The notes beneath the pieces are model-generated. The model was not told the origin of the DNA and ran no database searches. It saw only the letters and a program-made list of their open reading frames with translations. A stretch of DNA of 64,000 nucleotides, from contig NC_019683.1 of assembly GCF_000316605.1 (NCBI RefSeq), positions 62,001 through 126,000 of the forward strand, given 5' to 3'. This DNA is from [Leptolyngbya] sp. PCC 7376. Its GTDB lineage: Bacteria; Cyanobacteriota; Cyanobacteriia; Cyanobacteriales; MRBY01. The position numbers and the translations under genes were made by a program. Below, piece after piece: positions 19,230-27,580 of this stretch (positions are counted from its first letter, which is position 1; each line of letters starts with the position of its first letter).

Positions 19230-20195
19230 ACGTGAGTTCGGGATAAGAGAAGAAAAGGAGAAAGTGCATATTGTGGAAGTTAATAAGCAATCCACCACTT
19301 TCTCCCATGACCAGTCTAGAACCTTTGTTTTGTTCCATTGATGATTTCTGCCAAGTCTTTGAACCTCAATGGCAACAACAATTACTGGCCTCGAAACAAC
19401 GGCGGCGTCGCCCCAGAAGCCTTAGTCTCAGCGAGATAATGATGATATTGATTGCATTTCATCAATCTCACTATCGTAACTTCAAGTATTTCTATCTCAT
19501 CAATGTGCGTCATCACTGGCGAGGAGCCTTTCCCAGAGCCGTGAGTGACCAACGTTTTGTGGAGTGGAGTGGATGCCTTCAACATTAGTACCGCTGTGTG
19601 TCTATTTGCGTCACTGTTATGGTCAATGCACAGGAATCAGTTTCATTGATGCCACCAGTATCAAAGTTTGTCACAATCGCCGCATCTCTCAACATCGCGT
19701 TTTTGAAGGTCATGCTGCTCGAGGTAAAACCTCTGTTGGTTGGTTCTTTGGCTTCAAACTACATCTGGTTATCAATGACCATGGCGAATTACTCGATGTG
19801 AAAGTCACCCCCGGCAACACCGATGATAGAAAGCCGGTAGTGGAGCTTTTGAAAGAGTTATCGGGAAAAGTCTTTGCTGATAAAGGTTACGTCTCTCAAG
19901 CTCTGGCACAGTATTTACAAGAAGAATATGATGTGATACTTCTAGCTAAGCCTCGTCGCAATATGAAAAATCACCTGATGCTTTGGCGTGACAAAGTGTT
20001 TGCTCGTAAGCGAGCTTTAATTGAGACCGTCATTGACCAACTGAAGAATATTTCTCAGATTGAACACTCTCGCCATCGCAGTCCAGCGAACTTTTGTGTC
20101 AATCTACTTTGCGGTCTCATTGCCTATTGTCATCAGCCCAAGAAACCTTCTCTAAAACTTGATTAGAACCTTTATTCCTTATCCCGAACTCACGT
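19230..20195 (+). mobile_element. IS982-family insertion sequence, copy 1 (966 bp)
   Basis: Inverted ends ACGTGAGTTCGGGATAAG / CTTATCCCGAACTCACGT. Flanks are TATCTTGGTA (19220-19229) and TATCTTGGCA (20196-20205), a target duplication with one mismatch, inserted in the IS256 relic. It starts with AC, as IS982 ends do. Its sister copy is at 21641-22604. Confidence 0.9.
19307..20166 (+). pseudogene. IS982 transposase, copy 1, broken by a 5-bp duplication
   Basis: Starts [20 protein letters not shown] and continues in another frame with '[20 protein letters not shown]', '[14 protein letters not shown]', '[11 protein letters not shown]', the IS982 DDE core. At 19559-19575 it reads GTGGAGTGGAGTGGATG where copy 2 has GTGGAGTGGATG; the extra five bases shift the frame. 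Intact apart from this. Confidence 0.88.
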
Positions 20196-20341
20196 TATCT
20201 TGGCACCCAAAGCTCAGAGGCGTATTCAAGGGCTAGAAAAGAAGATACTGGCTTTGTACAGTCGAGGTATAAGTACCAGAGATATTCAAGCCCAAATGTA
20301 AGAAATGTATGGCGTGGAGATTTCCTCTGGGCTAGTCAGTT

Positions 20342-21244
20342 GACCTCTTGCAAAAGGTTATGGCAATTCAAAATTGTAGAGACCCGCAATGAGATTGAGT
20401 CTTAATCCCCATCTCCGACGGCGGTTACGATATCGACTGGATAATATGCGGAATCTTTTGAGCATTCTGAATACCATCTCAATGGTGATTCTTTGAGCTG
20501 CTAAGAGCTGATTCTCCTGTTTCTGCTCGCAGTAAACTCTCCTCCTCTAGGCTTCTTGTGAGGAGTGTGACTCCGCTGATGCCGCTTGTGTAGACCTTGA
20601 TATCCGGCGTCGGCAAGGCAGAATTGTCCCTGCTGAAAATGCACTCTACTCTTTTTGAGTAGTTTGAAGTCATGGGTGCTACCTTTCTCACAGTCACAAC
20701 AGATAATCTGTGCCCACTGCCAAGCAATAACTATTTGAGCTTTAAGGGAATGATGTTTCTTTTTCCCTGAGTAGTAAAGACGTTGTTTTTTTGGGCTTTT
20801 CAATCGCCTGTTCTATGGCATCCATCACCACTACTGTCAGAGATAACTCTTCTGAACCATGGAGCTGTTTCATGCTGGGTAAGTGGCAATCGGTTTCTTT
20901 GATGAGTGTATTCTCTGTTTTTTGCACCATGCGACAAACTGTTGATTCATGAATGCCCCATGATTGAGCGATATGAAAATAAGTGCGATATTCCCTCAGA
21001 TATTCCAAGATGAGGAGTAACTGATTTTCCAGGGATAAAATACTGGGACGACCGGGTTTTTGCTTTACTTTAGCTTCTGCTAGGACTTCTACCAGACGAT
21101 TGAAGGTCTGAAGCTTAACTCCACAGGCTCTCCTGAATTGTTCTGTCGATAAATGTTGGAGCTGTTCGTAAGTTTGCATTTTTATCGCTATGGCTCTGTT
21201 ACTTTCCTCTTTTTTACCTACTCTCATCCCTTTTGCAGGAGGTC
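20342..21244 (-). mobile_element. IS5-family insertion sequence (903 bp)
   Basis: Terminal repeats GACCTCTTGCAAAAGG (20342-20357) and CCTTTTGCAGGAGGTC (21229-21244), differing at one position. The target duplication is unclear. It lies immediately after the IS256 relic and next to a solitary MITE-like end (CTTTTCAGACATCCTC, 21292-21307). Confidence 0.85.
20358..21227 (-). pseudogene. IS5-family transposase, -1 slip site plus a further frameshift
   Basis: The first frame (21227-20742) has the N-terminal helix-turn-helix ('GRPSILSLENQLLLILEYLR', 'WGIHESTVCRMV') and the first catalytic Asp in 'VVMDAIEQ'. An A7 run (complement of 20786-20792) allows a -1 slip into 'KKQRLYYSGKKKHHSLKAQI' and 'CLADAGYQG'. 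Near 20530 another frame change is needed to reach the C-terminus 'RITIEMVFRMLKRFRIL...FELP' ending at 20358. The second break is probably a disabling mutation. Confidence 0.8.
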
Positions 21245-21419
21245 AATTGCTTCTATGCGTCTACTATTAAGACGATTAGCCTGAAACCAGACTTTTCAGA
21301 CATCCTCTTAATTCTTTTGGCGACTGCTATAAGTCTTTATCTCTCTCTGGATATCGATAGGTCTTTTTTTCGAGTAAATTCAATTTTCCGTAGAGCTTCA
21401 CTTATGGATGCATCACTAA

Positions 21420-21551
21420 GAGGATGTCTGAAAAGGGTCTGACCGTAACTTTTGTCGAAATGAGTTGCACGTAAAAATAAGCACTTCAGGCGATCAACCT
21501 GGCGGAATTTACGCAGCATTTATCGAACATAAAGACTTTTCAGACAACCTC
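21420..21551 (+). mobile_element. MITE, copy 2 (132 bp)
   Basis: Ends GAGGATGTCTGAAAAG and CTTTTCAGACAACCTC. The IS630 copy at 17.5 kb shows the empty site CTATTAGTG; here it is filled with TAA repeated on each side (21417-21419 and 21552-21554), giving a 3-bp target duplication. No ORF. Same length and orientation as the copy at 28721. Confidence 0.92.
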
Positions 21552-21640
21552 TAATAGGCTCTGGCTATTTCTATGCCATTTCCTTCTGGGTTAGATGCCC
21601 ATATTCGTCTGGAAAAGCACGAAAAGCTTTTAGCTCATTA

Positions 21641-22604
21641 ACGTGAGTTCGGATAAGGAAGAAAAAGGAGAAAGTGCATATTGTGGAAGTTGATAAACAG
21701 CCCACCATCTTCTCCCATGACCAGTCTAGAATCTTTGTTCTGCTCTGTTGATGATTTCTGCCAAGTCTTTGAACCTCAATGGCAACAGCAACAGATGGCT
21801 TCAAAACAAAAACGGGCGGCGGCGCCCCAGAAGTCTGAGCTTGAGTGAGATAATGACTATACTTATTGCCTTTCATCAATCCCACTATCGTAATTTCAAG
21901 TATTTCTATCTCATTAATGTGCGTCACCATTGGCGTAGAGCTTTTCCCACAGCAGTGAGTTACCAACGTTTTGTGGAGTGGATGCCTTCAGTGTTAGTTC
22001 CTCTATGCATTTATCTACAGCACTGTTATGGTCAATGCACTGGTATTAGTTTCATTGATGCCACCAGTATCAAGGTTTGCCATAATCGCCGTATCTCTCA
22101 ACATCGCGTTTTTGAAGGTCATGCTGCTCGAGGTAAAACATCTGTTGGTTGGTTCTTTGGCTTCAAGCTGCATCTAGTAATCAATGACCGTGGCGAGTTA
22201 CTCCAAGTGAAAGTCACCCCCGGCAACACTGATGACCGCAAGCCAGTGCTGGAACTATTGCAGAATTTATTTGGCAAGGTTTTTGCAGATAAAGGCTATA
22301 CCTCTCAACCTCTGGCACAGCATTTACAAGAAGAGCATGATGTGACGTTGATGGCTAAGCCTCGGCGCAATATGAAGAATCACTTGATGCTTTGGCATGA
22401 CAAAATCCTTGCCCGTAAGCGAGCTTTAATTGAGACGGTCATTGACCAGCTGAAGAATATTTCTCAGATTGAGCACTCTAGACATCGTAGTCCAGTGAAC
22501 TTCTGTGTTAACTTGCTTTACGGGCTCATTGCCTACTGCCATCAGCCTAAGACACCTTCTCTCCAACTCAATTAGAGTCTCATTTCCTTATCCAGAACTC
22601 ACGT
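21641..22604 (+). mobile_element. IS982-family insertion sequence, copy 2 (964 bp)
   Basis: Inverted ends ACGTGAGTTCGGATAAG / CTTATCCAGAACTCACGT and a perfect 6-bp duplication TCATTA (21635-21640 and 22605-22610) inside the IS630 relic. It is clearly diverged from copy 1 (many synonymous changes), so the two did not arise from one recent burst. Confidence 0.92.
21717..22575 (+). pseudogene. IS982 transposase, copy 2, frameshifted near the N-terminus
   Basis: The ancestral start at 21717 ([20 protein letters not shown]) runs out of frame at GGG 21814-21816, where copy 1 indicates one G fewer. From there the frame that contains an ATG at 21748 is open to 22575 with '[20 protein letters not shown]', '[15 protein letters not shown]' and the full DDE core. 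A protein starting at 21748 would keep the catalytic part but have a wrong N-terminus. Confidence 0.82.
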
Positions 22605-22882
22605 TCATTAAGTTTCGCTTGAGGACCTCGACGGTAATTTGTCTTCGGAGCAACTGAACCAATTTTCTCTCGTCGTTTCAGCCAGAGGTCTAGAGTATTT
22701 CGGCTAATACCAAAGAAGCGACAGATGTCACTTTCTCGTTCACCTTTATCGAAGACAGCAAAAACTTTTAGGTGTAAATCAAGACTATGGGGAGTAGGCA
22801 TGGAATCCATTTTATTGTTTCTATCCTAATTCTGTCTTAATCAACTCCTTGCTTGCTATAAGTTTGCTGATGCTAACATAAA

Positions 22883-23431
22883 TCATGAAAAATATTTATT
22901 GATAATCATTACTCTATTTTTGAGCCAATGTTCGCGAAATAAAGCCATGAGGGTGACATCTTCAAATTTTCCTTGTTTTAAAATATGGGATTTATAGACT
23001 CCTTCTTCAACAAAACCAAAACGCTTATGCATTTTAGTTACTGATGTATTGAAACTGAAAATTTCACAACATAATTTCCTCAAGGAAAGCGTTTCAAATG
23101 CAAACTCTAAGGCTAAAAATTCCATGACGAATCCTGAGCCTTTTGGGATATCTGCTTCTCCGAGGTAGAAACCCCAATCGCTTTTTTCGTTTCTTTGATC
23201 GATGTTTGTAAAACAAACTAGTCCTGCTGGTTTATAGTTAGATTCGAAAACCAAGTAATACATGTCATTATCATCGAGCATTATATTAAACCATAGATCA
23301 TGCTCTTCTTTTGAAATAGGATGATCTGTATACATATATTTTCTGACTTCTTCTTGATTTCTCCATCTGAAAACCTGCTCTTTATCTGTTATGTTAATTG
23401 GACGCAAATAGAATTTGTTTAGATCAAACAT
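22883..23431 (-). CDS. pseH: PseH-type GNAT N-acetyltransferase
   Basis: 182 residues of the RimJ-like GNAT fold ('LRPINITDKEQVFRWRNQEE', 'GFVMEFLALEFAF', 'NTSVTKMHKRFGFVEEGVYK'). In pseudaminic acid synthesis PseH acetylates the 4-amino group of the UDP-4-amino-dideoxy-altrosamine made by PseC. Its start overlaps the pseG end by 8 bp, indicating translational coupling. It is the last gene before the IS cluster, whose outer IS630 end lies 22 bp downstream of its stop. Confidence 0.88.
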   Translation of the reverse strand: MFDLNKFYLRPINITDKEQVFRWRNQEEVRKYMYTDHPISKEEHDLWFNIMLDDNDMYYLVFESNYKPAGLVCFTNIDQRNEKSDWGFYLGEADIPKGSGFVMEFLALEFAFETLSLRKLCCEIFSFNTSVTKMHKRFGFVEEGVYKSHILKQGKFEDVTLMALFREHWLKNRVMIINKYFS

Positions 23432-24533
23432 TGTTTAATTCACTAAAAGAACTAGGCTTAGAACTGTATAATTTTTGCGTAATTGCTGAACTCCCTAATC
23501 CAGCAATCAGCTGGCTAGATCGGAAAGAAAGCTCAAGTAAAAGACTTCTTTTTTCTATAGCTTCCCTGATCTTTTTTCTTAACTCTAATGCGTCTATATG
23601 ACTAGATAAGCCTGCATATAAAATCGCTCTAGATTGATCCAGGAATTTGCAAGTTGAGAGCTGATTATTAGCAACGCTAATTACGATTGTAGGCAGCCCT
23701 AAACAACATCTTTCCCATGTTGTTGTGCCTCCCGCACCAATCGCCAAATCAGCTTGAGCCATCAAATCAGCTAAGTGAGGACGTGAACCATAGATACTTA
23801 CCTTACCTCGTTTATTGGCTTGTATTTCTAATTGCCTCCGATTAGAGTTTGTCATGCCAATGACAACGTCGAGATTAATATGGGTGAATTCTGGACTCGA
23901 TAGTGCGGCGATCGCCATCCCTGTCATATTGTCAGCATCAGTTCCTCCAAAAAAGATGAAAATACGTTTAACTTCCCCCGTGCGAGGTTTCAATCTTTTA
24001 CGATACTCTGCATACTCAGGATGCAATAGAGCATATCGACACCCAACCAAAACAAAACAATGTTCTGGTACTAATCCTTGATAGCGAGTTTCGCCTTCTA
24101 TATTTTCATTCTGATCTAGTAATCCTTCACAATCATGGGGACGATTCGCTAGATCATCAATGACAAATATTTTATTAACGTAGGGGCGTAACTTCCGTTC
24201 CCAAATTTGGTCTAAACCATAATGGTCAACAATTAGCCAATCTGCTTTGATCTGACCTAAAGCCTCAATAGTCTCAGCTGCATCCGTTTCCTGAGAAACC
24301 CCGAGCCAAGCTTGATAATCGTCACTCTGTTTTTCTGGTTTAGGAGGGGCTGGTAAGAGAGTGACAGGAAATGCCGATTGACTTAGGCATTCGCTTATAT
24401 GTCCAGAATGTTCTCGACATATAAATCTAACTTCTGCACCATTGCGGCGTAATTCTTCTGCTAAAGTTCGACAGCGAATAAGATGTCCTGAGCCTATTTG
24501 CTGCGATGAGTCAACACGAATGACAATGTTCAT
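23424..24533 (-). CDS. pseG: UDP-2,4-diacetamido-2,4,6-trideoxy-altropyranose hydrolase
   Basis: 369 residues of the PseG family, a MurG-like GT-B fold that hydrolyses UDP from the nucleotide sugar to give the free hexose for PseI. It starts 'MNIVIRVDSSQQIGSGHLIR', with the conserved G-x-GH motif that supplies the catalytic His, and contains 'LAIGAGGTTTWERCCLGLPT', the C-domain nucleotide-binding loop. It overlaps pseH. A HIP1 site lies inside, unlike in the IS cluster. Confidence 0.92.
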   Translation of the reverse strand: MNIVIRVDSSQQIGSGHLIRCRTLAEELRRNGAEVRFICREHSGHISECLSQSAFPVTLLPAPPKPEKQSDDYQAWLGVSQETDAAETIEALGQIKADWLIVDHYGLDQIWERKLRPYVNKIFVIDDLANRPHDCEGLLDQNENIEGETRYQGLVPEHCFVLVGCRYALLHPEYAEYRKRLKPRTGEVKRIFIFFGGTDADNMTGMAIAALSSPEFTHINLDVVIGMTNSNRRQLEIQANKRGKVSIYGSRPHLADLMAQADLAIGAGGTTTWERCCLGLPTIVISVANNQLSTCKFLDQSRAILYAGLSSHIDALELRKKIREAIEKRSLLLELSFRSSQLIAGLGSSAITQKLYSSKPSSFSELNNV

Positions 24534-24733
24534 AAAATTTGTAGCCTCAACATAAATATTTCTGCTGCTTCGATTGCTACTGTTGTGCTATTTCAAAAAT
24601 TGAGAGATTACAAGTTTTCTGGTAAGTCTGATTAGGAAGATATTCTAGATTTTTTATCATAAGCCTTTGGCATTTTCGTTCATCATTAGCCAAGCATTTC
24701 ATCAATCCGAGTGAGCTGCTAATGACTAAAATA

Positions 24734-25435
24734 TTACTTTGTTTTGTTTCTTCGTTGCATCACATCCCACATCAATTCAGCTTGTCGCCAATCTTCCTCT
24801 GTATCAATGTCCACAACACGATCTCGCGGAATAAAGACAGGAATAGAGTGTCGTTCAAAAAGACGTTTCTGTTCAAGCCAAGCTTGAGGCAGCCCCCAGT
24901 AAAATTGTCCGGCATCATGGAGAGCTGTAGGTAAATCCTGAGACCGCTTGCTGAAGTGCTCCGGAAAAAACATTTTGACTCCTCCTTCTTTCGTTTGTTG
25001 AAAAGATCGAAAAATAGGCGAAGCAAACTCAGTCACAGCAAAAGAATAAAACCATTTATCTGATTTTAGAGCTTTCCAGCCAGCTACTAAATCATCAACC
25101 TCCACAAAAGGAGTCGTGGCATATAAACAACATACGGCTTCTAGCTTCCAACCTTGGGCGATCGCCCATTCCGTTCCATGAGCAATAACTTCTGTTGTTC
25201 CGGCAAAATCATTTGCCAACTCAGCAGGGCGCTCGAAGGGAGTACAGGCTCCCCATTGGCGAGCAATAGCTGCAATTTCTATGTCATCTGTAGACACAAT
25301 AATATGGTCAAATAATTGTGATTCTCTTGCAATCTGAATTGCATGAGCAATCATTGGTTTTCCCGCAAAATTACGGATGTTTTTTCGAGGAATTCTTTTA
25401 CTTCCTCCCCTAGCTGGAATAATAGAGATTTTCAT
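24734..25435 (-). CDS. pseF: Pseudaminate cytidylyltransferase
   Basis: 233 residues. The N-terminal 'IIPARGGSKRIPRKNIRNFAG' is the signature of CMP-sugar (NeuA/KdsB-type) cytidylyltransferases, and PseF activates pseudaminic acid with CTP to CMP-Pse, the donor for glycosyltransferases. It lies between pseC (20 bp) and pseG (200-bp gap), consistent with the operon. Confidence 0.9.
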   Translation of the reverse strand: MKISIIPARGGSKRIPRKNIRNFAGKPMIAHAIQIARESQLFDHIIVSTDDIEIAAIARQWGACTPFERPAELANDFAGTTEVIAHGTEWAIAQGWKLEAVCCLYATTPFVEVDDLVAGWKALKSDKWFYSFAVTEFASPIFRSFQQTKEGGVKMFFPEHFSKRSQDLPTALHDAGQFYWGLPQAWLEQKRLFERHSIPVFIPRDRVVDIDTEEDWRQAELMWDVMQRRNKTK

Positions 25436-25455
25436 AAATCTAATAGCATTATCTA

Positions 25456-26625
25456 TTAATTTAATAACACTTTAGATAATTGCTCACACACATAGTCTTG
25501 TGAAGATTCCTGTAAATCAAAATATAAAGGCAAACTAATTGCCTCTTGGTAATAAGACTCTGACTGTAAAAATTGCTTTTTCTTAAAGTTGAATTGTTGA
25601 TAAAAAGGCTGATAATATATAGGTATATAATGTAAATTTATGCCGATATTTAATGAGCGTAATTCCTCAAAAATTTGGCGGTGAGTTTTTGAGATTTTCT
25701 CTAAATACAACCGAATAATATATAAATGCCAACTTGAATTTGTATCTGCCTGTTGTTCTGGTAATTGAATAGGTAAGTCTTTTAATATTTGATTGTATCT
25801 TCCGGCTAGCGACCTCCTTTTTTCCACAAATTCATCTAATCGCTTCATTTGACTCACACCTAAAGCCGCTTGAATATCAGTGATACGATAATTGAAACCG
25901 AGTTCAAGCTGTTGATAATACCAAGGTCCATGGGAAGAGTCTGTCATCAAGTCTGGGGCTCGAGTAATGCCATGGGAGCGTAGCCGAATTAATTTTTGAT
26001 ATAAATCTTGGCGGTTAGTAATAACGATTCCCCCTTCACCAGTTGTTATGATTTTTACTGGATGGAAGCTAAATACCGCCATATCTGAGAATTCACAGCA
26101 CCCAATTGGTTTTCTCTTATATTCCCCACCAATAGCATGAGATGCATCTTCCAAAACTTGAAATCCATACTGTTGTGAAAGCTGATGAATACGATTCATC
26201 TCACAGGATTGTCCTGATAGATGTACTGGAATAACTAACTTCGGTAAGTTGTTTTCTTTTTTTGCTTGAAACAGCTTTTTTTCTAATTCATCAACACTTA
26301 AATTATAAGTTTTTGAGTTAATGTCTACGAAATCAACTGTCGCTCCACAATACAAGCCACAATTTGCAGAAGCAACAAAAGTGATCGGCGAAGTCCAAAA
26401 ATAATCCCCTATCCCTAGGCCTGCGGCGAGACAAGCGATATGTAAACCAGCTGTCGCACTAGATACCGCAACTGCATATTTTGCTCCACAATAATTGGCA
26501 ACTGTTTGTTCAAATCTCTTAATCGTTGGGCCTTGGGTTAACCAATCAGATTGCAAGACATCGACCACAGCATCAATATCTTCTTGGTTAATATTTTGTT
26601 TGCCATAGGGAATATAAAAACTCAT
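25456..26625 (-). CDS. pseC: UDP-4-amino-4,6-dideoxy-altrosamine transaminase
   Basis: 389 residues of the DegT/DnrJ/EryC1 PLP-dependent aminotransferase family. Features: 'SSATAGLHIACLAAGLG' (phosphate loop), 'VLEDASHAIGGEY' (PLP-contacting Asp) and 'AVFSFHPVKIITTGEGG', which holds the Schiff-base Lys. PseC aminates the 4-keto sugar made by PseB. It lies 3 bp downstream of the methyltransferase gene. Confidence 0.92.
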   Translation of the reverse strand: MSFYIPYGKQNINQEDIDAVVDVLQSDWLTQGPTIKRFEQTVANYCGAKYAVAVSSATAGLHIACLAAGLGIGDYFWTSPITFVASANCGLYCGATVDFVDINSKTYNLSVDELEKKLFQAKKENNLPKLVIPVHLSGQSCEMNRIHQLSQQYGFQVLEDASHAIGGEYKRKPIGCCEFSDMAVFSFHPVKIITTGEGGIVITNRQDLYQKLIRLRSHGITRAPDLMTDSSHGPWYYQQLELGFNYRITDIQAALGVSQMKRLDEFVEKRRSLAGRYNQILKDLPIQLPEQQADTNSSWHLYIIRLYLEKISKTHRQIFEELRSLNIGINLHYIPIYYQPFYQQFNFKKKQFLQSESYYQEAISLPLYFDLQESSQDYVCEQLSKVLLN

Positions 26626-26628
26626 TGT

Positions 26629-27561
26629 TTAATCAGCTGATAGGCCAGTTGCAAGAATTGAATTCTCTGGTCTCAAACAAGGAATGCCAGTGAGTATTGG
26701 ATATGCAAGTCCAGATTTTGGACAATAAAAATAATTGTTCCGCTGTTCTAGAGGAAATAAAGTAACTGGATCGACCCAAAATAATGAATCTTTTACTGTT
26801 TGACTGTCTGTGATTTCAATATCAAATAGGTATGTGGGATTTAATGGATTTCCTGTATTTTCTATTTTAATGATATTCTGTAGTATGCCGCCAGCTTGTT
26901 CAATACAAGTAGGTAAGTTTTTGATATAACCATGACTACTCATGCGAGCCTGTCCTTGAACCGTTGCTCCTTCAAAATAAGGCTCAAATAAAAGAACTCT
27001 TTTTTTAGCAATCCGGAAAATACTTTTAAGAGCTTCTAGCTCTTTTCCACCATTTGGTTCAATTGAATGAGAGGTATACACTAAGTCCACAGAGTTGTCT
27101 CTGAGAGGGATGTGGAATAAGTCAGCCACAAAGATATTGAGCGGTATATCGAAAGGATAGAGTTTAAGTGATTCTTCCCAAAAAGATTTAGCTACTTGAA
27201 TTCTGCTAAAAGAGATATCGAAACCAATAATCTTAGATGGCTTTTTAATCAGATTTTGAATAACCCCAAATGTAGTGGTTGCTTCTCCACAACCTACTTC
27301 TAATAGCGAATCTTCTTCCAAAAAAGGCTCTATATGTTTCGCGATTTCTTCACAGTAAGCATGATTTTGTGATGGGTTTTTCTTGATGTGTTGAACGTAA
27401 CTACCCGCTTGCAAATCATATGCTATTTCAATGATTTCTGGACTGTTCTCAGATAAGTCTAAAGTCTCTCTCAAAAATTCAGTAATATTACCTTGATTTC
27501 GATAAATATTTCTCGCCTCTTCGAGCAAAGAATAATATTGTTTTTTAGTGATTTTTTTCAT
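26629..27561 (-). CDS. Class I SAM-dependent methyltransferase
   Basis: 310 residues. The SAM-binding motif 'LLEVGCGEATTTFGV' (about residues 97-111) and the following 'IIGFDISFSRIQVAK' are typical. The C-terminal 40 residues ('FYCPKSGLAYPILTGIPCLRPE') resemble a Trm112-like zinc-ribbon tail. It is inserted between pseB and pseC with short gaps, so it probably modifies the nonulosonate or glycan (O- or N-methylation). It is not one of the six core Pse enzymes. Confidence 0.82.
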   Translation of the reverse strand: MKKITKKQYYSLLEEARNIYRNQGNITEFLRETLDLSENSPEIIEIAYDLQAGSYVQHIKKNPSQNHAYCEEIAKHIEPFLEEDSLLEVGCGEATTTFGVIQNLIKKPSKIIGFDISFSRIQVAKSFWEESLKLYPFDIPLNIFVADLFHIPLRDNSVDLVYTSHSIEPNGGKELEALKSIFRIAKKRVLLFEPYFEGATVQGQARMSSHGYIKNLPTCIEQAGGILQNIIKIENTGNPLNPTYLFDIEITDSQTVKDSLFWVDPVTLFPLEQRNNYFYCPKSGLAYPILTGIPCLRPENSILATGLSAD

Positions 27562-27580
27562 CTATTTTTATACTTTGTAA

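Larger units (their letters stand above)
18935..20340 (+). pseudogene. IS256-family transposase remnant, split by IS982
   Basis: From ATG 18935: 'MKKQNQTNRADELIDE-stop', then 'LLQQLSKRLIERALQGELSHHL' and 'SRNGYSKKTIK', the N-terminal region of IS256/MULE transposases. After a frame change comes 'DISIPRDRKSEFEPIL', interrupted at 19230 by IS982. Past that element (20206 on) it resumes 'PKAQRRIQGLEKKILALYSR', then a stop, and ends where IS5 begins. Confidence 0.85.
21309..22858 (-). pseudogene. IS630 transposase N-terminal half (remnant 4), interrupted by IS982 and a MITE
   Basis: Reading right to left: the end repeat TAGCAAGCAAGGAG lies at 22845-22858, then 'MPTPHSLDLHLK...GISRNTLDLWLKRREKIGSVAP' (22801-22608), IS982 copy 2, then 'LKAFRAFPDEYGHLTQKEMA' (21640-21552), the MITE, then 'LRKIEFTRKKDLSISRER' (to about 21337). 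The DDE half is missing. It closely matches the element at 17449-18394, including the A7 run. Confidence 0.85.

Noticed and set aside
21233-21442. 69-codon plus-strand ORF
   Set aside because: It covers the MITE-like end and IS630 relic in the wrong frame.
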